A program made the position numbers and the translations under genes. Below are positions 46,937 to 56,198 of a DNA stretch of 64,000 bases, piece after piece; position 1 is the first letter of the stretch; each line of letters begins with the position of its first letter. The DNA is from Rhizobium sp. SG_E_25_P2. Its GTDB lineage: Bacteria; Pseudomonadota; Alphaproteobacteria; Rhizobiales; Rhizobiaceae. The notes below the pieces were generated by a model. The model was not told the origin of the DNA. It did not search any database and saw nothing but the letters and a program-made list of their open reading frames with translations. Location of the stretch: NCBI RefSeq assembly GCF_029892285.1, contig NZ_JARXVM010000005.1, positions 1 to 64,000 on the forward strand, written 5' to 3'.

Positions 46937-47689
46937 TCAAATAAAGGGGCGGCGCCTCGGAATGGGGGGACGCCAATCGGCGATTCGCGCCAGTTCAACC
47001 TCGTTCAGCACCTCGCAGCCGCGTTCCAGCCAGCGGATTACGCCTCGCTCCGCGAGTTTGCGAAGCGTTTTATTGGTGTGAACGATCGAAAGCCCCAACG
47101 TATCGGCGACATGGGACTGTGTGACCGGCAGATTGGTGAGCTTGCCCTCGGCCAGGCCGGATTCGCGGGCTTTATGAGCGAGGAAGGCGAGAAGATAGGC
47201 GGCGCGTTCGATGGCGCTGCGCCGACCGATGCTCAAGAGATGCTCGTCGAGAATCCGTTCTTCTCTCGCGGCGATCCAGGTCAGGTCGAAAGCAAGGCCC
47301 GGATGGTCGCGAAACAGGTCGCCAAGTCTTTCACGCTCGAAGATGCAGACTTCAAGCGGTGAAAGCGCTTCCACCGAATGCTGCATTTCGCCCATCAACG
47401 TTCCCTGCAGGCCAAGCAAGTCGCCGGTCGATACGTAATTCAGCACTTGTCGTCGGCCATCTTCCAGAATCTTATAGCGGAAACCCCAACCCGACAGCAC
47501 TGTGTAGAGATGTGGGCTGAGAGAGCCTTCGCTGAGGACGGTCGAGCCAGGTTCGACCTGCATTTGTCCACTCTTGAAAGCGGACACGAATTCAAGTTCC
47601 GGAGGCGAAAACTCCCGGAAGGTTTCAAGATGTCGGACCCAGCAATTTTCGCAGTCGTGTCGCACTGCGCGGCGAGACGATGACTCCAC
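46937..47689 (-). CDS. Crp/Fnr-family transcriptional regulator
   Basis: A 250-residue regulator with a cyclic-nucleotide-binding type domain (VEPGSTVLSEGSLSPHLYTV, RRQVLNYVSTGDLLGLQGTL) and a C-terminal helix-turn-helix (LPVTQSHVADTLGLSIVHTN, then KTLRKLAERGVIRWLERG). Cysteines near the N-terminus (HDCENCWVRH) are reminiscent of FnrL/FixK-type proteins but too few to claim an iron-sulfur cluster. GTG 47689 is chosen: GGAG lies upstream, and an EcfG-like promoter sits 30 bases before it; the frame to 47842 would cover that promoter. It is divergent from the receiver gene at 47822 and convergent with the HWE kinase gene. Confidence 0.88.
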   Translation of the reverse strand: MESSSRRAVRHDCENCWVRHLETFREFSPPELEFVSAFKSGQMQVEPGSTVLSEGSLSPHLYTVLSGWGFRYKILEDGRRQVLNYVSTGDLLGLQGTLMGEMQHSVEALSPLEVCIFERERLGDLFRDHPGLAFDLTWIAAREERILDEHLLSIGRRSAIERAAYLLAFLAHKARESGLAEGKLTNLPVTQSHVADTLGLSIVHTNKTLRKLAERGVIRWLERGCEVLNEVELARIADWRPPIPRRRPFI

Positions 47690-47718
47690 CCGGTCTTCTC
47701 CGTAGGACGCAGATCGAC

Positions 47719-47743
47719 AATGCGAGGGGCCCGTAAAAGTTCC
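47719..47743 (-). promoter_or_regulatory. EcfG-like promoter of the Crp-family regulator
   Basis: On the minus strand GGAAC (47743-47739), a 16-base spacer and CATT (47722-47719). It is located 30 bases upstream of the proposed GTG start at 47689 and has the CATT form also seen at 35202 and 44095. Confidence 0.5.
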
Positions 47744-47821
47744 GGCTATGTCAAATTTAAATGACGCGCCGCCGCGAAAGCTATTGATTGCGCGACATCG
47801 AAACCGGGTCCGGAGAGTGAT

Positions 47822-48178
47822 TTGCGTATACTCGTGGTGCAAAAAGAATATCTCATCGCCCTTGATGTGAAAGAGGCGCTGGCGGAGTTGCTGCCGGGAG
47901 ATATCGAAACCGGTTCACTGGCAGAACTGGGGCCGCAGTTGCGGGCGAAATCCTGGGACCTCGTGCTCCTGGATACGGGCGATACGGCGGATATGGACCG
48001 GCGCAACGCTTCGGCTGTGCTCGCATCGGGAGCGGCGCTGGTGTTCCTGACCGGTCATGTGGATTTTTCCGACGGAGTGCCGGGGTTTCAGGAATGGCCG
48101 GTGCTGGTGAAGCCTTTCATCGAAGGGCAATTGCTTGACGTGGTCCTGCGCGGCCTGGCGCTGGTTGGGAAAAGCTGA
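47822..48178 (+). CDS. Degenerate receiver-domain protein
   Basis: A 118-residue stand-alone receiver-like protein starting at TTG 47822 behind GGAGAG. The central Asp is kept (WDLVLLDTGDTADMD) and so is the Lys (VLVKPFIEG), with Thr in VFLTGH. The acidic pair that binds magnesium is replaced: the first strand ends VVQKEYLIALD, where family members have E-D. It resembles the PhyR receiver in having VxxxYLIALD spacing. Phosphorylation may be impaired, so it could act as an unphosphorylated binding partner. It lies divergent from the Crp gene near phyR. Confidence 0.8.
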   Translation: MRILVVQKEYLIALDVKEALAELLPGDIETGSLAELGPQLRAKSWDLVLLDTGDTADMDRRNASAVLASGAALVFLTGHVDFSDGVPGFQEWPVLVKPFIEGQLLDVVLRGLALVGKS

Positions 48179-48190
48179 AAAACCTGTCCC

Positions 48191-48649
48191 TTATTGACAG
48201 ACATCGACCCATTCCGCATCCACCAGCGCCGCCATCCGCTCGGGCGCAATCCTGACTGCGGCGTGAATGTCACCCGCGGCTGGGACGACTTCCGGATAGG
48301 CTTGCAGGGATGTGTCGCAGAATACTCTGAGAGGGTTCAGTAGGCCAAACGGGCAGACCCCTCCCACGGGATGACCGGTTACCGCCACAACGTCCTCCGG
48401 TGCGAGCATGCGCGGTTTTGCAGCGAAACGGGACTTGAACTTCTTGTTGTCCAGTCGCGCGTCGCCCTTGGCGACCAGAAGGATGGTCTCGTCGCCGATT
48501 CTGATCGCCAGCGTCTTGGCGATCTGGCCCGGCTCCACCCCATGCGCTCGCGCTGCGAGTTCGACGGTCGCGGTGCTGACGGTGAGTTCGATCACGGCGA
48601 TATCGGGAGCTTTTTCGCTAAAGAACTGCGTCACGCTCTGGAGGCTCAT
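48191..48649 (-). CDS. YbaK/EbsC-family aminoacyl-tRNA deacylase
   Basis: A 152-residue protein of the YbaK/ProX editing family. Marks are EPGQIAKTLAIRIGDETILL (the catalytic Lys region), VAKGDARLDNKKF and the family loop VTGHPVGGVCPFGL. Such free-standing enzymes remove wrongly attached amino acids from tRNA, or hydrolyse related thioesters. Start 48649 has AGGA upstream; the frame extends five codons to a TTG. It is convergent with the degenerate receiver gene. Confidence 0.9.
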   Translation of the reverse strand: MSLQSVTQFFSEKAPDIAVIELTVSTATVELAARAHGVEPGQIAKTLAIRIGDETILLVAKGDARLDNKKFKSRFAAKPRMLAPEDVVAVTGHPVGGVCPFGLLNPLRVFCDTSLQAYPEVVPAAGDIHAAVRIAPERMAALVDAEWVDVCQ

Positions 48650-49128
48650 GCGGGATTCCTGCAAATATGTTGATACGTGATCATAAGGTTCCGGCCACCG
48701 CAGGCAAGCCCGGGCATAAGGCGTAAAAGTTAATAGCGTCAGCCCATAGGGATTAATATGGGAAGCGTGCCAAAACGCGATGCCGGCTGTGCGGAAATCT
48801 CTTCGGCAAATCGATGATTAACCGGCTTCTTTTGCCGATGCTCGTAATTCCGGTAGCTCTTATTTTAGAAAAAATGCGTGTTGGTGAGCGGCGTTAACCT
48901 TCAGGCAAGGAATTAACCATAAACATTTTACCTACGCCGGAATGGGATCGCTGCGCGGTCCAATAGGCATGAAGCCGCTTCGCCGTGCCGGTACTTAGCC
49001 CGGAGTTAACGAATTCAACAATGCAGATCGTGCCTGGCGCGTCTGGGAGCGGATATGTGTCCGCTGCCATGCGGAGCAGGCCGTGTCAGCCCGTCGGCTG
49101 GCGTCATGCGTTTGGACGGGGAAGAGAA
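48650..49128. other. Intergenic region upstream of the chemotaxis operon
   Basis: About 480 bases, A+T-rich in the middle (48830-48960). It must contain the promoters of the chemotaxis operon and of the deacylase gene. Several GTTAAC/ATTAAC stretches (48893, 48911) stand out, but I cannot name a binding protein. No small gene is convincing, although the receptor frame stays open back to 48985. Confidence 0.4.
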
Positions 49129-50730
49129 GTGGTGGACGAGGCGGCAACGGCGGACAGGGAAAGACGCGAAGGCGGAAGCCTCGGCGGTCGCCTGCGTTTT
49201 GCCGGGCTCGCCGCCGATGAGGCCGCGCTTCTTCGAGATCGCCGGAGCGAACTGCTTCCCCATGTAAAAACCGGCCTGCGCGACCTCTTCCAGCGTTATC
49301 AAACTTTCCCGGATGCGGCCCGACAGTTCCAGAGCGAAGGGCAGATCGATCGTCTCCACGATCTCTGCCAGTCGCATTGGGATGTGTTGACCGATGCGCG
49401 ATTCGACAGTCTCTATGCCGAACGCGTCAAAGTGCTCTCGGATACCGAAAGCAGAGGCGGGCTTGACCCGCGTTGGCGCATCGCCGGCCAGGCGGTGGTC
49501 CTCGAGCATCTCGTCGACGGCGTTCTCAGGGCGAACTGGCCGAAGAGCTGGTTTGGCGGCGCGCGCAAGCGCGACGAGACGTTGCGTCTCGTCTCCACGC
49601 TCATTCGCGCGGTTATGGTGGATCTCGAAATCGCGACATCGCTGCGCTTTAACGAAACGCGCCTTGGCTATCAGAAAGACCTCGCCGCCAAAGACGCCGC
49701 GCGGCGCGGCGAAGCGCGCGCCCTGATCGGCGAAATCACCGAGCGACTCACGGGCAAGGATTTCTCCCAGCCGGTAGGCGGCGACGCGCCGGACGACTAT
49801 CGCGATCTTGTCGAAAGCCTGAATGGCGCTTTGAAAGTCATCAGCGAAGAATTGCGCCAATCGTCGGATGCCGCCGAACGAGCAAGCGAAGGGGCAAGCC
49901 GTATCGCTCTGTCCGCCTCGGCTTTGGCGACCGGAAGCGATCAGGCGGCCAGCCGATTGGACGAGGTCTCTTCCGACGTCACCGCTCTTGCCGCGAAAGT
50001 CTCAGCCGCCGCCGATCGGGCTGGCTTCGCCGAAGGCGCATCAGGAAAGGCGCGCGACGCCGTCCTCGAAAGCGGCAAGATCGTGGGACAAGCGATCGAC
50101 GCCATGGCGGATATCGAAAGCTCGGCTGAAAAGATCGGCCAGATTATCGGCGTCATCGATGAAATCGCCTTCCAGACAAATCTTCTCGCTTTGAACGCCG
50201 GCATCGAGGCGGCCCGCGCGGGCGATAGCGGCCGGGGTTTCGCGGTCGTCGCGCAAGAGGTTCGGGGCCTTGCCCAGCGATCCGCCGAAGCGGCGCGCGA
50301 AATCAAGGATCTCGTCACCGGGACGAAGGCTCAGGTCGATAGCGGTGTGGCGATGGTCAACCGCACGCAAGGCGCAATCGGGGAAATCGCGACCCAGGTG
50401 ACCGAGATCAATACCGCCATTTCTCAATTGGCGCGCGACACCGGCGAATGTGCATCCGAAGTATCAAGTCTGGCTGCTGCAGCCAGTTCGATTGGCCGCA
50501 TGCTCAATGAAACTTCTCACGTCGCGACGGGCGCGTGTGAACACTCCGATAACCTTAAGGCTGTAATAGTAGAGCTTGGCGACACGATCAGGGCGTTCAG
50601 GCTCGGCCAATTCGACCATGGCCGAACATGGGGACCTTCCAAAAAGACCGGAAGCGACCAGATCGTTTCGCCCATGGCGGACACCGGACAGACAGCTTTC
50701 GCCTTGCTGGATGAAAGGGTGGCGTCATGA
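49129..50730 (+). CDS. icpA: Globin-coupled soluble chemoreceptor (IcpA-like)
   Basis: A 533-residue cytoplasmic chemoreceptor without membrane segments. The N-terminal half is a protoglobin domain: LHDLCQSHWDVLTDARFDSL holds the expected heme-binding His, and GRKRDETL-type and LIRAVMVDLEIATSL helices follow. The C-terminal signalling domain has IIGVIDEIAFQTNLLALNAG, IEAARAGDSGRGFAVVAQEV and RGLAQRSAEAAREIKDLV, the canonical tip. It probably senses oxygen or redox state. In rhizobia the soluble receptor IcpA is also the first gene of the che operon. The start is uncertain: GTG 49129 follows GGGGAAGAG, GTG 49132 is equal, and the frame is open to 48985. Confidence 0.88.
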   Translation: MVDEAATADRERREGGSLGGRLRFAGLAADEAALLRDRRSELLPHVKTGLRDLFQRYQTFPDAARQFQSEGQIDRLHDLCQSHWDVLTDARFDSLYAERVKVLSDTESRGGLDPRWRIAGQAVVLEHLVDGVLRANWPKSWFGGARKRDETLRLVSTLIRAVMVDLEIATSLRFNETRLGYQKDLAAKDAARRGEARALIGEITERLTGKDFSQPVGGDAPDDYRDLVESLNGALKVISEELRQSSDAAERASEGASRIALSASALATGSDQAASRLDEVSSDVTALAAKVSAAADRAGFAEGASGKARDAVLESGKIVGQAIDAMADIESSAEKIGQIIGVIDEIAFQTNLLALNAGIEAARAGDSGRGFAVVAQEVRGLAQRSAEAAREIKDLVTGTKAQVDSGVAMVNRTQGAIGEIATQVTEINTAISQLARDTGECASEVSSLAAAASSIGRMLNETSHVATGACEHSDNLKAVIVELGDTIRAFRLGQFDHGRTWGPSKKTGSDQIVSPMADTGQTAFALLDERVAS

Positions 50731-50773
50731 CGCATGAACGGGGACCTGAAATTAAAGCGACGGGAAAGACCCA

Positions 50774-51067
50774 ATGAGTGGCAAAGCAATGAAGAAACTC
50801 AGTCTGGAGAAGATCCTCGATCTGAACGAGGCCTCCGCCCTGCACGGCAAGCTGATGTCGATGCGCGGCAGCGATCTCGCCATCGATGGATCCGTGGTGG
50901 AGCGTTGCGGCGCTCTGTCGATCCAGGTGTTGATGTCGGCATCTAAAACCTGGGAACAGGAAAAGCTCTCGTTCAAGTTCTCGAAAATATCCGATGCGCT
51001 CGCCAAGACGATGCAGCTCATCGGTGTCAATCACGAAATGATGCTCGCAAAGGAGAGCAAGCAATGA
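50774..51067 (+). CDS. cheS: CheS-like STAS-domain protein
   Basis: A 97-residue protein with a STAS-type core (LDLNEASALHGKLMSMRGSD, LAIDGSVVERCGALSIQVLM) and a C-terminal helix. Length and position, between the soluble receptor and cheY1, match rhizobial CheS (orf2), which binds CheA and speeds loss of phosphate from the sink regulator CheY1. Its stop overlaps cheY1 by four bases. Assignment rests on synteny and size as much as on motifs. Confidence 0.8.
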   Translation: MSGKAMKKLSLEKILDLNEASALHGKLMSMRGSDLAIDGSVVERCGALSIQVLMSASKTWEQEKLSFKFSKISDALAKTMQLIGVNHEMMLAKESKQ

Positions 51068-51429
51068 AGAAACGCGTTCTCACGGTGGACGACTCCAGAA
51101 CCATCCGAAACATGCTTCTGGTCACTCTCAACAATGCCGGCTTCGAAACCATCCAGGCCGAAGACGGAGTTGAAGGCCTCGAAGTTCTCGAAACCTGCAA
51201 TCCCGACGTCATCGTCACGGATATCAATATGCCCCGTCTCGATGGCTTCGGCTTTATCGAAGGCGTGCGCAAGAACGACAAATATCGCGCGATCCCGATC
51301 TTGGTTCTGACCACGGAGAGCGACGCTGAGAAAAAGAACCGCGCTCGTCAAGCTGGCGCGACGGGCTGGATCGTAAAACCGTTCGACCCGACAAAACTGA
51401 TCGATGCCATCGAGCGCGTAACCGCTTAA
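51064..51429 (+). CDS. cheY1: Chemotaxis response regulator CheY1
   Basis: A 121-residue receiver: acidic pair in VLTVDDSRTIRNMLL, phosphorylated Asp in VIVTDINMPRLDGFGF, Thr in ILVLTTESDAEKK, Lys in GWIVKPFDPTKL. In rhizobia the CheY1 encoded just before cheA is a phosphate sink that drains CheY2 through CheA. It overlaps cheS and is followed by cheA after 13 bases. Full length and canonical. Confidence 0.93.
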   Translation: MKKRVLTVDDSRTIRNMLLVTLNNAGFETIQAEDGVEGLEVLETCNPDVIVTDINMPRLDGFGFIEGVRKNDKYRAIPILVLTTESDAEKKNRARQAGATGWIVKPFDPTKLIDAIERVTA

Positions 51430-51442
51430 CGGGAACAATCCT

Positions 51443-53737
51443 ATGGATATGAACGAAATCAAAGAGATCTTTTTTCAGGAATGCGAGGAACAGCTCGCGG
51501 AACTGGAATCGGGTCTGCTCAAGATGAATGATGGAGATACGGATCCAGAGACGGTCAACGCCGTTTTTCGAGCCGTTCACTCCATCAAGGGCGGCGCAGG
51601 CGCCTTCGGTCTTGACGACCTCGTGGCGTTTGCCCACGTGTTCGAGACGACTCTGGATTGCGTTCGTTCCAACAAGCTTGATCCTGGTCCTGACGTTATG
51701 AAGGTGATGCTCAAGTCGGCGGACGCGCTGGCCGACTTGACCAACGCCGCCCGCGAGGGCAGCTCCGTCGATCCGAGCCGGACATCGGGTCTGGTCAAGG
51801 ATCTCGAAGCGCTTGCGCATGGAGACCCCCTGCCAAGCTCTGGCGGCGCAGAACCGGCTCCGAAGGCTCCGGCGCCCGCGCCAAAGCCAGTCGCCGCGGC
51901 GGCTCCTTCACCGACGGACGACAGCGGCTTTCAGCCGATACCCTTTTCCTTCGACGATTTCGGCGATGAAGGCGACCCCGCTGCCGCGCCGACATTCGAA
52001 GTCAACTTCAAGCCGCGCACGGAACTCTACACCAAGGGCAATGACGCGGCGCTGTTGCTGCGCGATCTTCGCCGTCTCGGCGACATGAGCCTGCATTGTG
52101 ACATGACCACGCTGCCAGGCCTTGACCAGCTGGAGCCGGAGAACGCCTACTTCTCCTGGAAGATCTGGATCAAGACCGACAAGGGCGAAGAAGCGATCCG
52201 TCAGGTGTTCGAATTCGCCGAATGGGATTGCGAACTCGACATCAAGCAGCTTGCCGACGGCGAAGGCATCGGCAAGGAGGAAGCCGAAGAGCTTCCGATG
52301 ATCCCGATCCTCTTCGACCTCAGCATCCTTGAGGATGAAGAGCCGGCGGTGATGATCGAAGATCACAATGCTGAAGAAGACATGGCCGCCGCCGCAAGCA
52401 TGGCCAAGAAAACCGCTGCCGCAGCCTCCGAGGTCGTGGCGAAGGTCGAACGCGCCGCAGCGCCCGCCGCTGAGAAGCGTGAACCGGCCGCAGCCGCCAA
52501 GGCCGCCGACGCCAATTCGGCCGCCGGCGCCAACCAGACGATTCGCGTCGATCTCGATCGTGTCGACCGCCTGATCAACCTGGTGGGCGAACTCGTCATC
52601 AATCAGGCCATGTTGGCCCAGAGCGTCATTGAAAACGACTCGACCGGCACGCAAGGCATCAATATGGGTCTCGACGAGCTGCAGCAGCTCACCCGCGAGA
52701 TTCAGGACTCGGTGATGGCCATTCGAGCCCAGCCGGTCAAGCCAGTCTTCCAGCGCATGTCGCGCATCGTTCGCGAAGTCGCGGACATGGTTGGCAAGTC
52801 CGTGCGCCTTGTAACGGAAGGTGAAAACACCGAAGTTGACAAGACCGTCATCGACAAGCTCGCCGAGCCGCTGACGCATATGATCCGCAATTCGGTCGAC
52901 CACGGCATCGAAAGCCCAGAAAAGCGCGCCACCATCGGCAAGCCGGCCGAGGGCACCGTCAAGTTGACCGCGAAACACCGTTCGGGCCGCATCCTGATCG
53001 AGCTGTCCGACGACGGCGCCGGCATCAACCGCGAGAAGGTCAGGCAGAAGGCGATCGACAACGATCTCATCCCCGCCGACGCGAACCTGTCGGACGAGGA
53101 AATCGACAACCTGATCTTCATGCCGGGTTTCTCGACCGCCGACAAGATCACCGACGTGTCCGGCCGCGGCGTGGGCATGGACGTAGTCAAACGGTCGATC
53201 CAGGCGCTTGGCGGACGCATCTCGATCCAGTCCCGTCCGGGGCAGGGCTCTACCTTCATCATGAGCCTGCCGCTCACGCTGGCCGTTCTTGACGGCATGG
53301 TGGTGACGGTCGCCAACCAGACGCTGGTGGTGCCGCTGACCGCCATCGTCGAAACTTTGCAGCCCGAGGCGAGCGCCATCCACTCCTTCGGCGCCCATCA
53401 GAAACTCATCGCCATCCGCAACTCCTTCTGCCCGCTGGTCGATGTCGGCCGCATCCTCAACTATCGCAGCAATTCGGCCAATCCGGTCGATGGCGTCGCG
53501 CTGCTGGTGGAATCGGAAGGCGGCGGACAGCGCGCGCTCATGGTCGATGCGATCCAGGGGCAGCGTCAGGTGGTCATCAAGAGTCTCGAAGCCAACTACA
53601 CGCATGTGCCGGGCATCGCCGCCGCAACCATTCTCGGCGACGGCCGGGTGGCGCTGATCCTGGATGTTGACGCCGTGGTCGCAGCCTCCCGAGGTCAGTC
53701 CTTGAGATCGGAAGGCGCGCTCGCCGCGACGGGTTGA
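51443..53737 (+). CDS. cheA: Chemotaxis histidine kinase CheA
   Basis: A 764-residue kinase with all five domains. P1 has FRAVHSIKGGAGAFGL with the phosphoacceptor His46; a Pro/Ala-rich linker follows near 135-155, then a P2-like CheY-binding part. The dimer helices contain TIRVDLDRVDRLINLVGELV, the P4 ATPase domain has LTHMIRNSVDHGIESPEKR, SDDGAGINREKVRQ and GRGVGMDVVKRSIQALGG, and the C-terminal P5 binds CheW and receptors (LTLAVLDGMVVTVANQ). It autophosphorylates in response to receptors and passes phosphate to CheY1, CheY2 and CheB. Confidence 0.97.
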   Translation: MDMNEIKEIFFQECEEQLAELESGLLKMNDGDTDPETVNAVFRAVHSIKGGAGAFGLDDLVAFAHVFETTLDCVRSNKLDPGPDVMKVMLKSADALADLTNAAREGSSVDPSRTSGLVKDLEALAHGDPLPSSGGAEPAPKAPAPAPKPVAAAAPSPTDDSGFQPIPFSFDDFGDEGDPAAAPTFEVNFKPRTELYTKGNDAALLLRDLRRLGDMSLHCDMTTLPGLDQLEPENAYFSWKIWIKTDKGEEAIRQVFEFAEWDCELDIKQLADGEGIGKEEAEELPMIPILFDLSILEDEEPAVMIEDHNAEEDMAAAASMAKKTAAAASEVVAKVERAAAPAAEKREPAAAAKAADANSAAGANQTIRVDLDRVDRLINLVGELVINQAMLAQSVIENDSTGTQGINMGLDELQQLTREIQDSVMAIRAQPVKPVFQRMSRIVREVADMVGKSVRLVTEGENTEVDKTVIDKLAEPLTHMIRNSVDHGIESPEKRATIGKPAEGTVKLTAKHRSGRILIELSDDGAGINREKVRQKAIDNDLIPADANLSDEEIDNLIFMPGFSTADKITDVSGRGVGMDVVKRSIQALGGRISIQSRPGQGSTFIMSLPLTLAVLDGMVVTVANQTLVVPLTAIVETLQPEASAIHSFGAHQKLIAIRNSFCPLVDVGRILNYRSNSANPVDGVALLVESEGGGQRALMVDAIQGQRQVVIKSLEANYTHVPGIAAATILGDGRVALILDVDAVVAASRGQSLRSEGALAATG

Positions 53738-53767
53738 GGATGATGTGAGGAGTTTGGGTTCGTCAGA

Positions 53768-54235
53768 ATGTCGTACACAGCGAAAACCATTTCGCAATAC
53801 GGTCGCGAACTCATCGCGTTCCGGATCGGCGATCAGGAGTTTACCGTGAACATCATGTCTGTCCGGGAGATCCGTGGATGGACGCCTGCAACCCCGATGC
53901 CGCATACGCCGTCTTACATGCGCGGAGTGATCAATCTCCGCGGGGCCGTATTGCCCATCATCGATCTTTCGGCCCGGCTAGGCATGAAGCCCGCCGAACC
54001 GACCGAGCGCCACGTTATTATCGTGGCCCAGGTGCGGGACAAAATCGTGGGGCTACTGGTCGACGCCGTGTCGGACATCCTGACGGTGACGGATGAATTG
54101 ATACAGCCGACGCCAGAGATCGCGTCGGACCTCGAAAGATCCTTTGCTCGCGGCATCATCGCGATCGAGGGGAGAATGATCTGCCTGATGGAGCTGGAAG
54201 CCCTGTTCCACGAGAGTGAAAGCGAAGCAGCGTGA
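53768..54235 (+). CDS. cheW: Chemotaxis adaptor CheW
   Basis: A 155-residue coupling protein. It shows [60 protein letters not shown] and [17 protein letters not shown], the standard CheW fold. It joins CheA to chemoreceptors at the array. cheR begins at its stop. Normal length. Confidence 0.96.
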   Translation: MSYTAKTISQYGRELIAFRIGDQEFTVNIMSVREIRGWTPATPMPHTPSYMRGVINLRGAVLPIIDLSARLGMKPAEPTERHVIIVAQVRDKIVGLLVDAVSDILTVTDELIQPTPEIASDLERSFARGIIAIEGRMICLMELEALFHESESEAA

Positions 54236-54237
54236 CC

Positions 54238-55140
54238 ATGAGTTTAGCCATTGACCCGCGCCGTAATCAGGAAGAGATCCTCGCAGGAGGTGAGTTCCCG
54301 TTGACGCGCCGTGATCTCGCCGAAATAGCCGCGATGATCTATTCGGATGCGGGCATCTATCTCAATGAGACCAAGGCTTCGCTTGTCTATTCCCGGCTCT
54401 CCAAGCATATCCGTCAATTGGGTCTGCGCGACTTCCGGACCTATTGCGAACTCGTCTCCTCACAGCATGGCGCGGCCGAGCGCCGGGAGATGCTATCCTT
54501 CCTCACGACGAACTTCACGCGCTTCTTCCGTGAAAACCATCATTTCGATCATCTGCGCACGGAAGTTCTGCCCGGTATGATCAGCCGCCTGAAATCCGGT
54601 GGTCGCGCCCGTATCTGGTCTGCGGCGTCTTCCGATGGTCAGGAGCCCTATTCGATCGCGCTGACGGCATTGTCCGTCATGCCGAATATCGCCGATTACG
54701 ATTTCAAGATCCTCGCCACCGATATCGACCCGAAGATTTTGGCCGCGGCGCGGCTGGGGGCCTATGACGCCAACTCGCTCGAGACCGTCAGCCCGCAAAT
54801 GCGCAAGCAGTATTTCTCCGAGGTGAATGTCGACGGGAAACAGAAGTGGCAGGTTGGCGACCAGGTCAAGCGGCTGATCACCTATAACGAACTCAACCTC
54901 ATGGCCAACTGGCCATTCAAGGGCAAGTTCGACGTCATCTTCTGCCGCAATGTGGTGATCTACTTCGACGAGCCCACCCAGGTGCGCATCTGGAACCGTT
55001 TCTCCGATCTGCTCACCGACGGCGGTCATCTCTATATCGGTCATTCCGAGCGCGTGTCCGGCGAGGCGAAGGCCTATTTCGACAATACCGGCATCACGAC
55101 TTACAAGTTCATCGGCAAATCAGGGGGGAGGAAGACCTGA
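54238..55140 (+). CDS. cheR: Chemotaxis protein methyltransferase CheR
   Basis: A 300-residue SAM-dependent enzyme that methylates receptor glutamates. The N-terminal helical domain has [20 protein letters not shown] and [18 protein letters not shown]; the SAM domain has [40 protein letters not shown] and [18 protein letters not shown]. Start could be GTG 54232, overlapping the cheW stop, or ATG 54238; neither has a strong ribosome site. It shares one base with the cheB start. Confidence 0.96.
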   Translation: MSLAIDPRRNQEEILAGGEFPLTRRDLAEIAAMIYSDAGIYLNETKASLVYSRLSKHIRQLGLRDFRTYCELVSSQHGAAERREMLSFLTTNFTRFFRENHHFDHLRTEVLPGMISRLKSGGRARIWSAASSDGQEPYSIALTALSVMPNIADYDFKILATDIDPKILAAARLGAYDANSLETVSPQMRKQYFSEVNVDGKQKWQVGDQVKRLITYNELNLMANWPFKGKFDVIFCRNVVIYFDEPTQVRIWNRFSDLLTDGGHLYIGHSERVSGEAKAYFDNTGITTYKFIGKSGGRKT

Positions 55141-56198
55141 TGGCGCCAGCACGCGTTCTCGTTGTCGACGACTCCCCCACCATGCGCGGTCTCATTTCGG
55201 CGGTCTTGAATTCGGATCCCGATGTGAACGTGATTGGTCAGGCGCGTGACGCCATGGAAGCGCGCGCGGCGATCAAGGAGCTCAACCCCGATGTCGTCAC
55301 CCTCGACATCGAAATGCCGGATATGAACGGGCTCGAATTCCTTGAAAAGATCATGAAGCTCCGTCCTATGCCGGTCATCATGGTTTCGTCGCTCACCCAT
55401 CGCGGCGCTGAAGCCACCATCGCGGCGTTGGAAATCGGCGCTTTCGATTGCGTCGGCAAGCCTGCGCCGGGCGATACTCGTCCGTTCCACGAACTGATCG
55501 ACAAGGTCAAGGCGGCGGCCAAATCGAGTTATCGCTACCAGTATATGCGCCGGCCGGCGCATCCGGTCCCGGCCGCGAATGTCAATTCGGCGCCATCCGA
55601 ATACAGGGTCGGCCGGAAAGTCGTGGCAATTGGCTCTTCAACGGGCGGCGTCGAAGCGCTGATAGAAGTTCTTAAGAAATTTCCGGTTAATTGCCCGCCG
55701 ACTGTCATAACCCAGCACATGCCGTCGACCTTTACGAAAAGTTTTGCGGAAAGGCTGAACCGGCTATGCGCGCCGCAGGTGCAGGAAGCGACCGATGGAG
55801 CCCGGCTCGAAATCGGTCGCGTCTATCTCGCGCCGGGCGGCGAGCGACATATGACGGTCACAAACGCCCACGCTCCCGTGTGCCGTCTGCTCGATAAGCC
55901 GCCGGTCAACGGACATCGACCTTCGGTCGACGTTCTTTTTGACTCCGTGGCTGAACTCGCCGGGCGCAACGCCGTGGGAGTCATTCTGACCGGTATGGGC
56001 CGCGATGGCGCATCGGGACTGTTGAAGATGCGTCACGCTGGAGCGCGCACCGTCGGTCAGAATGAAAAGACCTGTGTGGTCTATGGAATGCCCCGCGTGG
56101 CTTTCGAGCTCGGAGCTGTGGAAACACAGCTTCCGCTGACGGCTATAGGGGAAGAGATATTGAAACTTACTGCCGCCCGAAAAGAAGGGAGCGACTGA
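55140..56198 (+). CDS. cheB: Chemotaxis methylesterase CheB
   Basis: A 352-residue protein with an N-terminal receiver ([46 protein letters not shown]) and a C-terminal esterase domain whose catalytic Ser lies in [18 protein letters not shown], His in [17 protein letters not shown], and Asp in [17 protein letters not shown]. It removes methyl groups from receptors, and with CheR gives adaptation. Its start and stop each share one base with the neighbouring genes. Confidence 0.97.
   Translation: MAPARVLVVDDSPTMRGLISAVLNSDPDVNVIGQARDAMEARAAIKELNPDVVTLDIEMPDMNGLEFLEKIMKLRPMPVIMVSSLTHRGAEATIAALEIGAFDCVGKPAPGDTRPFHELIDKVKAAAKSSYRYQYMRRPAHPVPAANVNSAPSEYRVGRKVVAIGSSTGGVEALIEVLKKFPVNCPPTVITQHMPSTFTKSFAERLNRLCAPQVQEATDGARLEIGRVYLAPGGERHMTVTNAHAPVCRLLDKPPVNGHRPSVDVLFDSVAELAGRNAVGVILTGMGRDGASGLLKMRHAGARTVGQNEKTCVVYGMPRVAFELGAVETQLPLTAIGEEILKLTAARKEGSD

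Noticed and set aside
46906-46960. A G+C-rich inverted sequence between the HWE kinase and the Crp gene as a bidirectional terminator
   Set aside because: The stem is interrupted and no T-run follows on either strand.
48672-48688. GGAAC on the minus strand upstream of the deacylase gene
   Set aside because: No CGTT or CATT follows at 16 or 17 bases.
51908-53905. A 665-codon open frame antisense to cheA
   Set aside because: It mirrors the high-G+C third-position pattern of cheA, has no family resemblance and no ribosome site; cheA itself is unambiguous.
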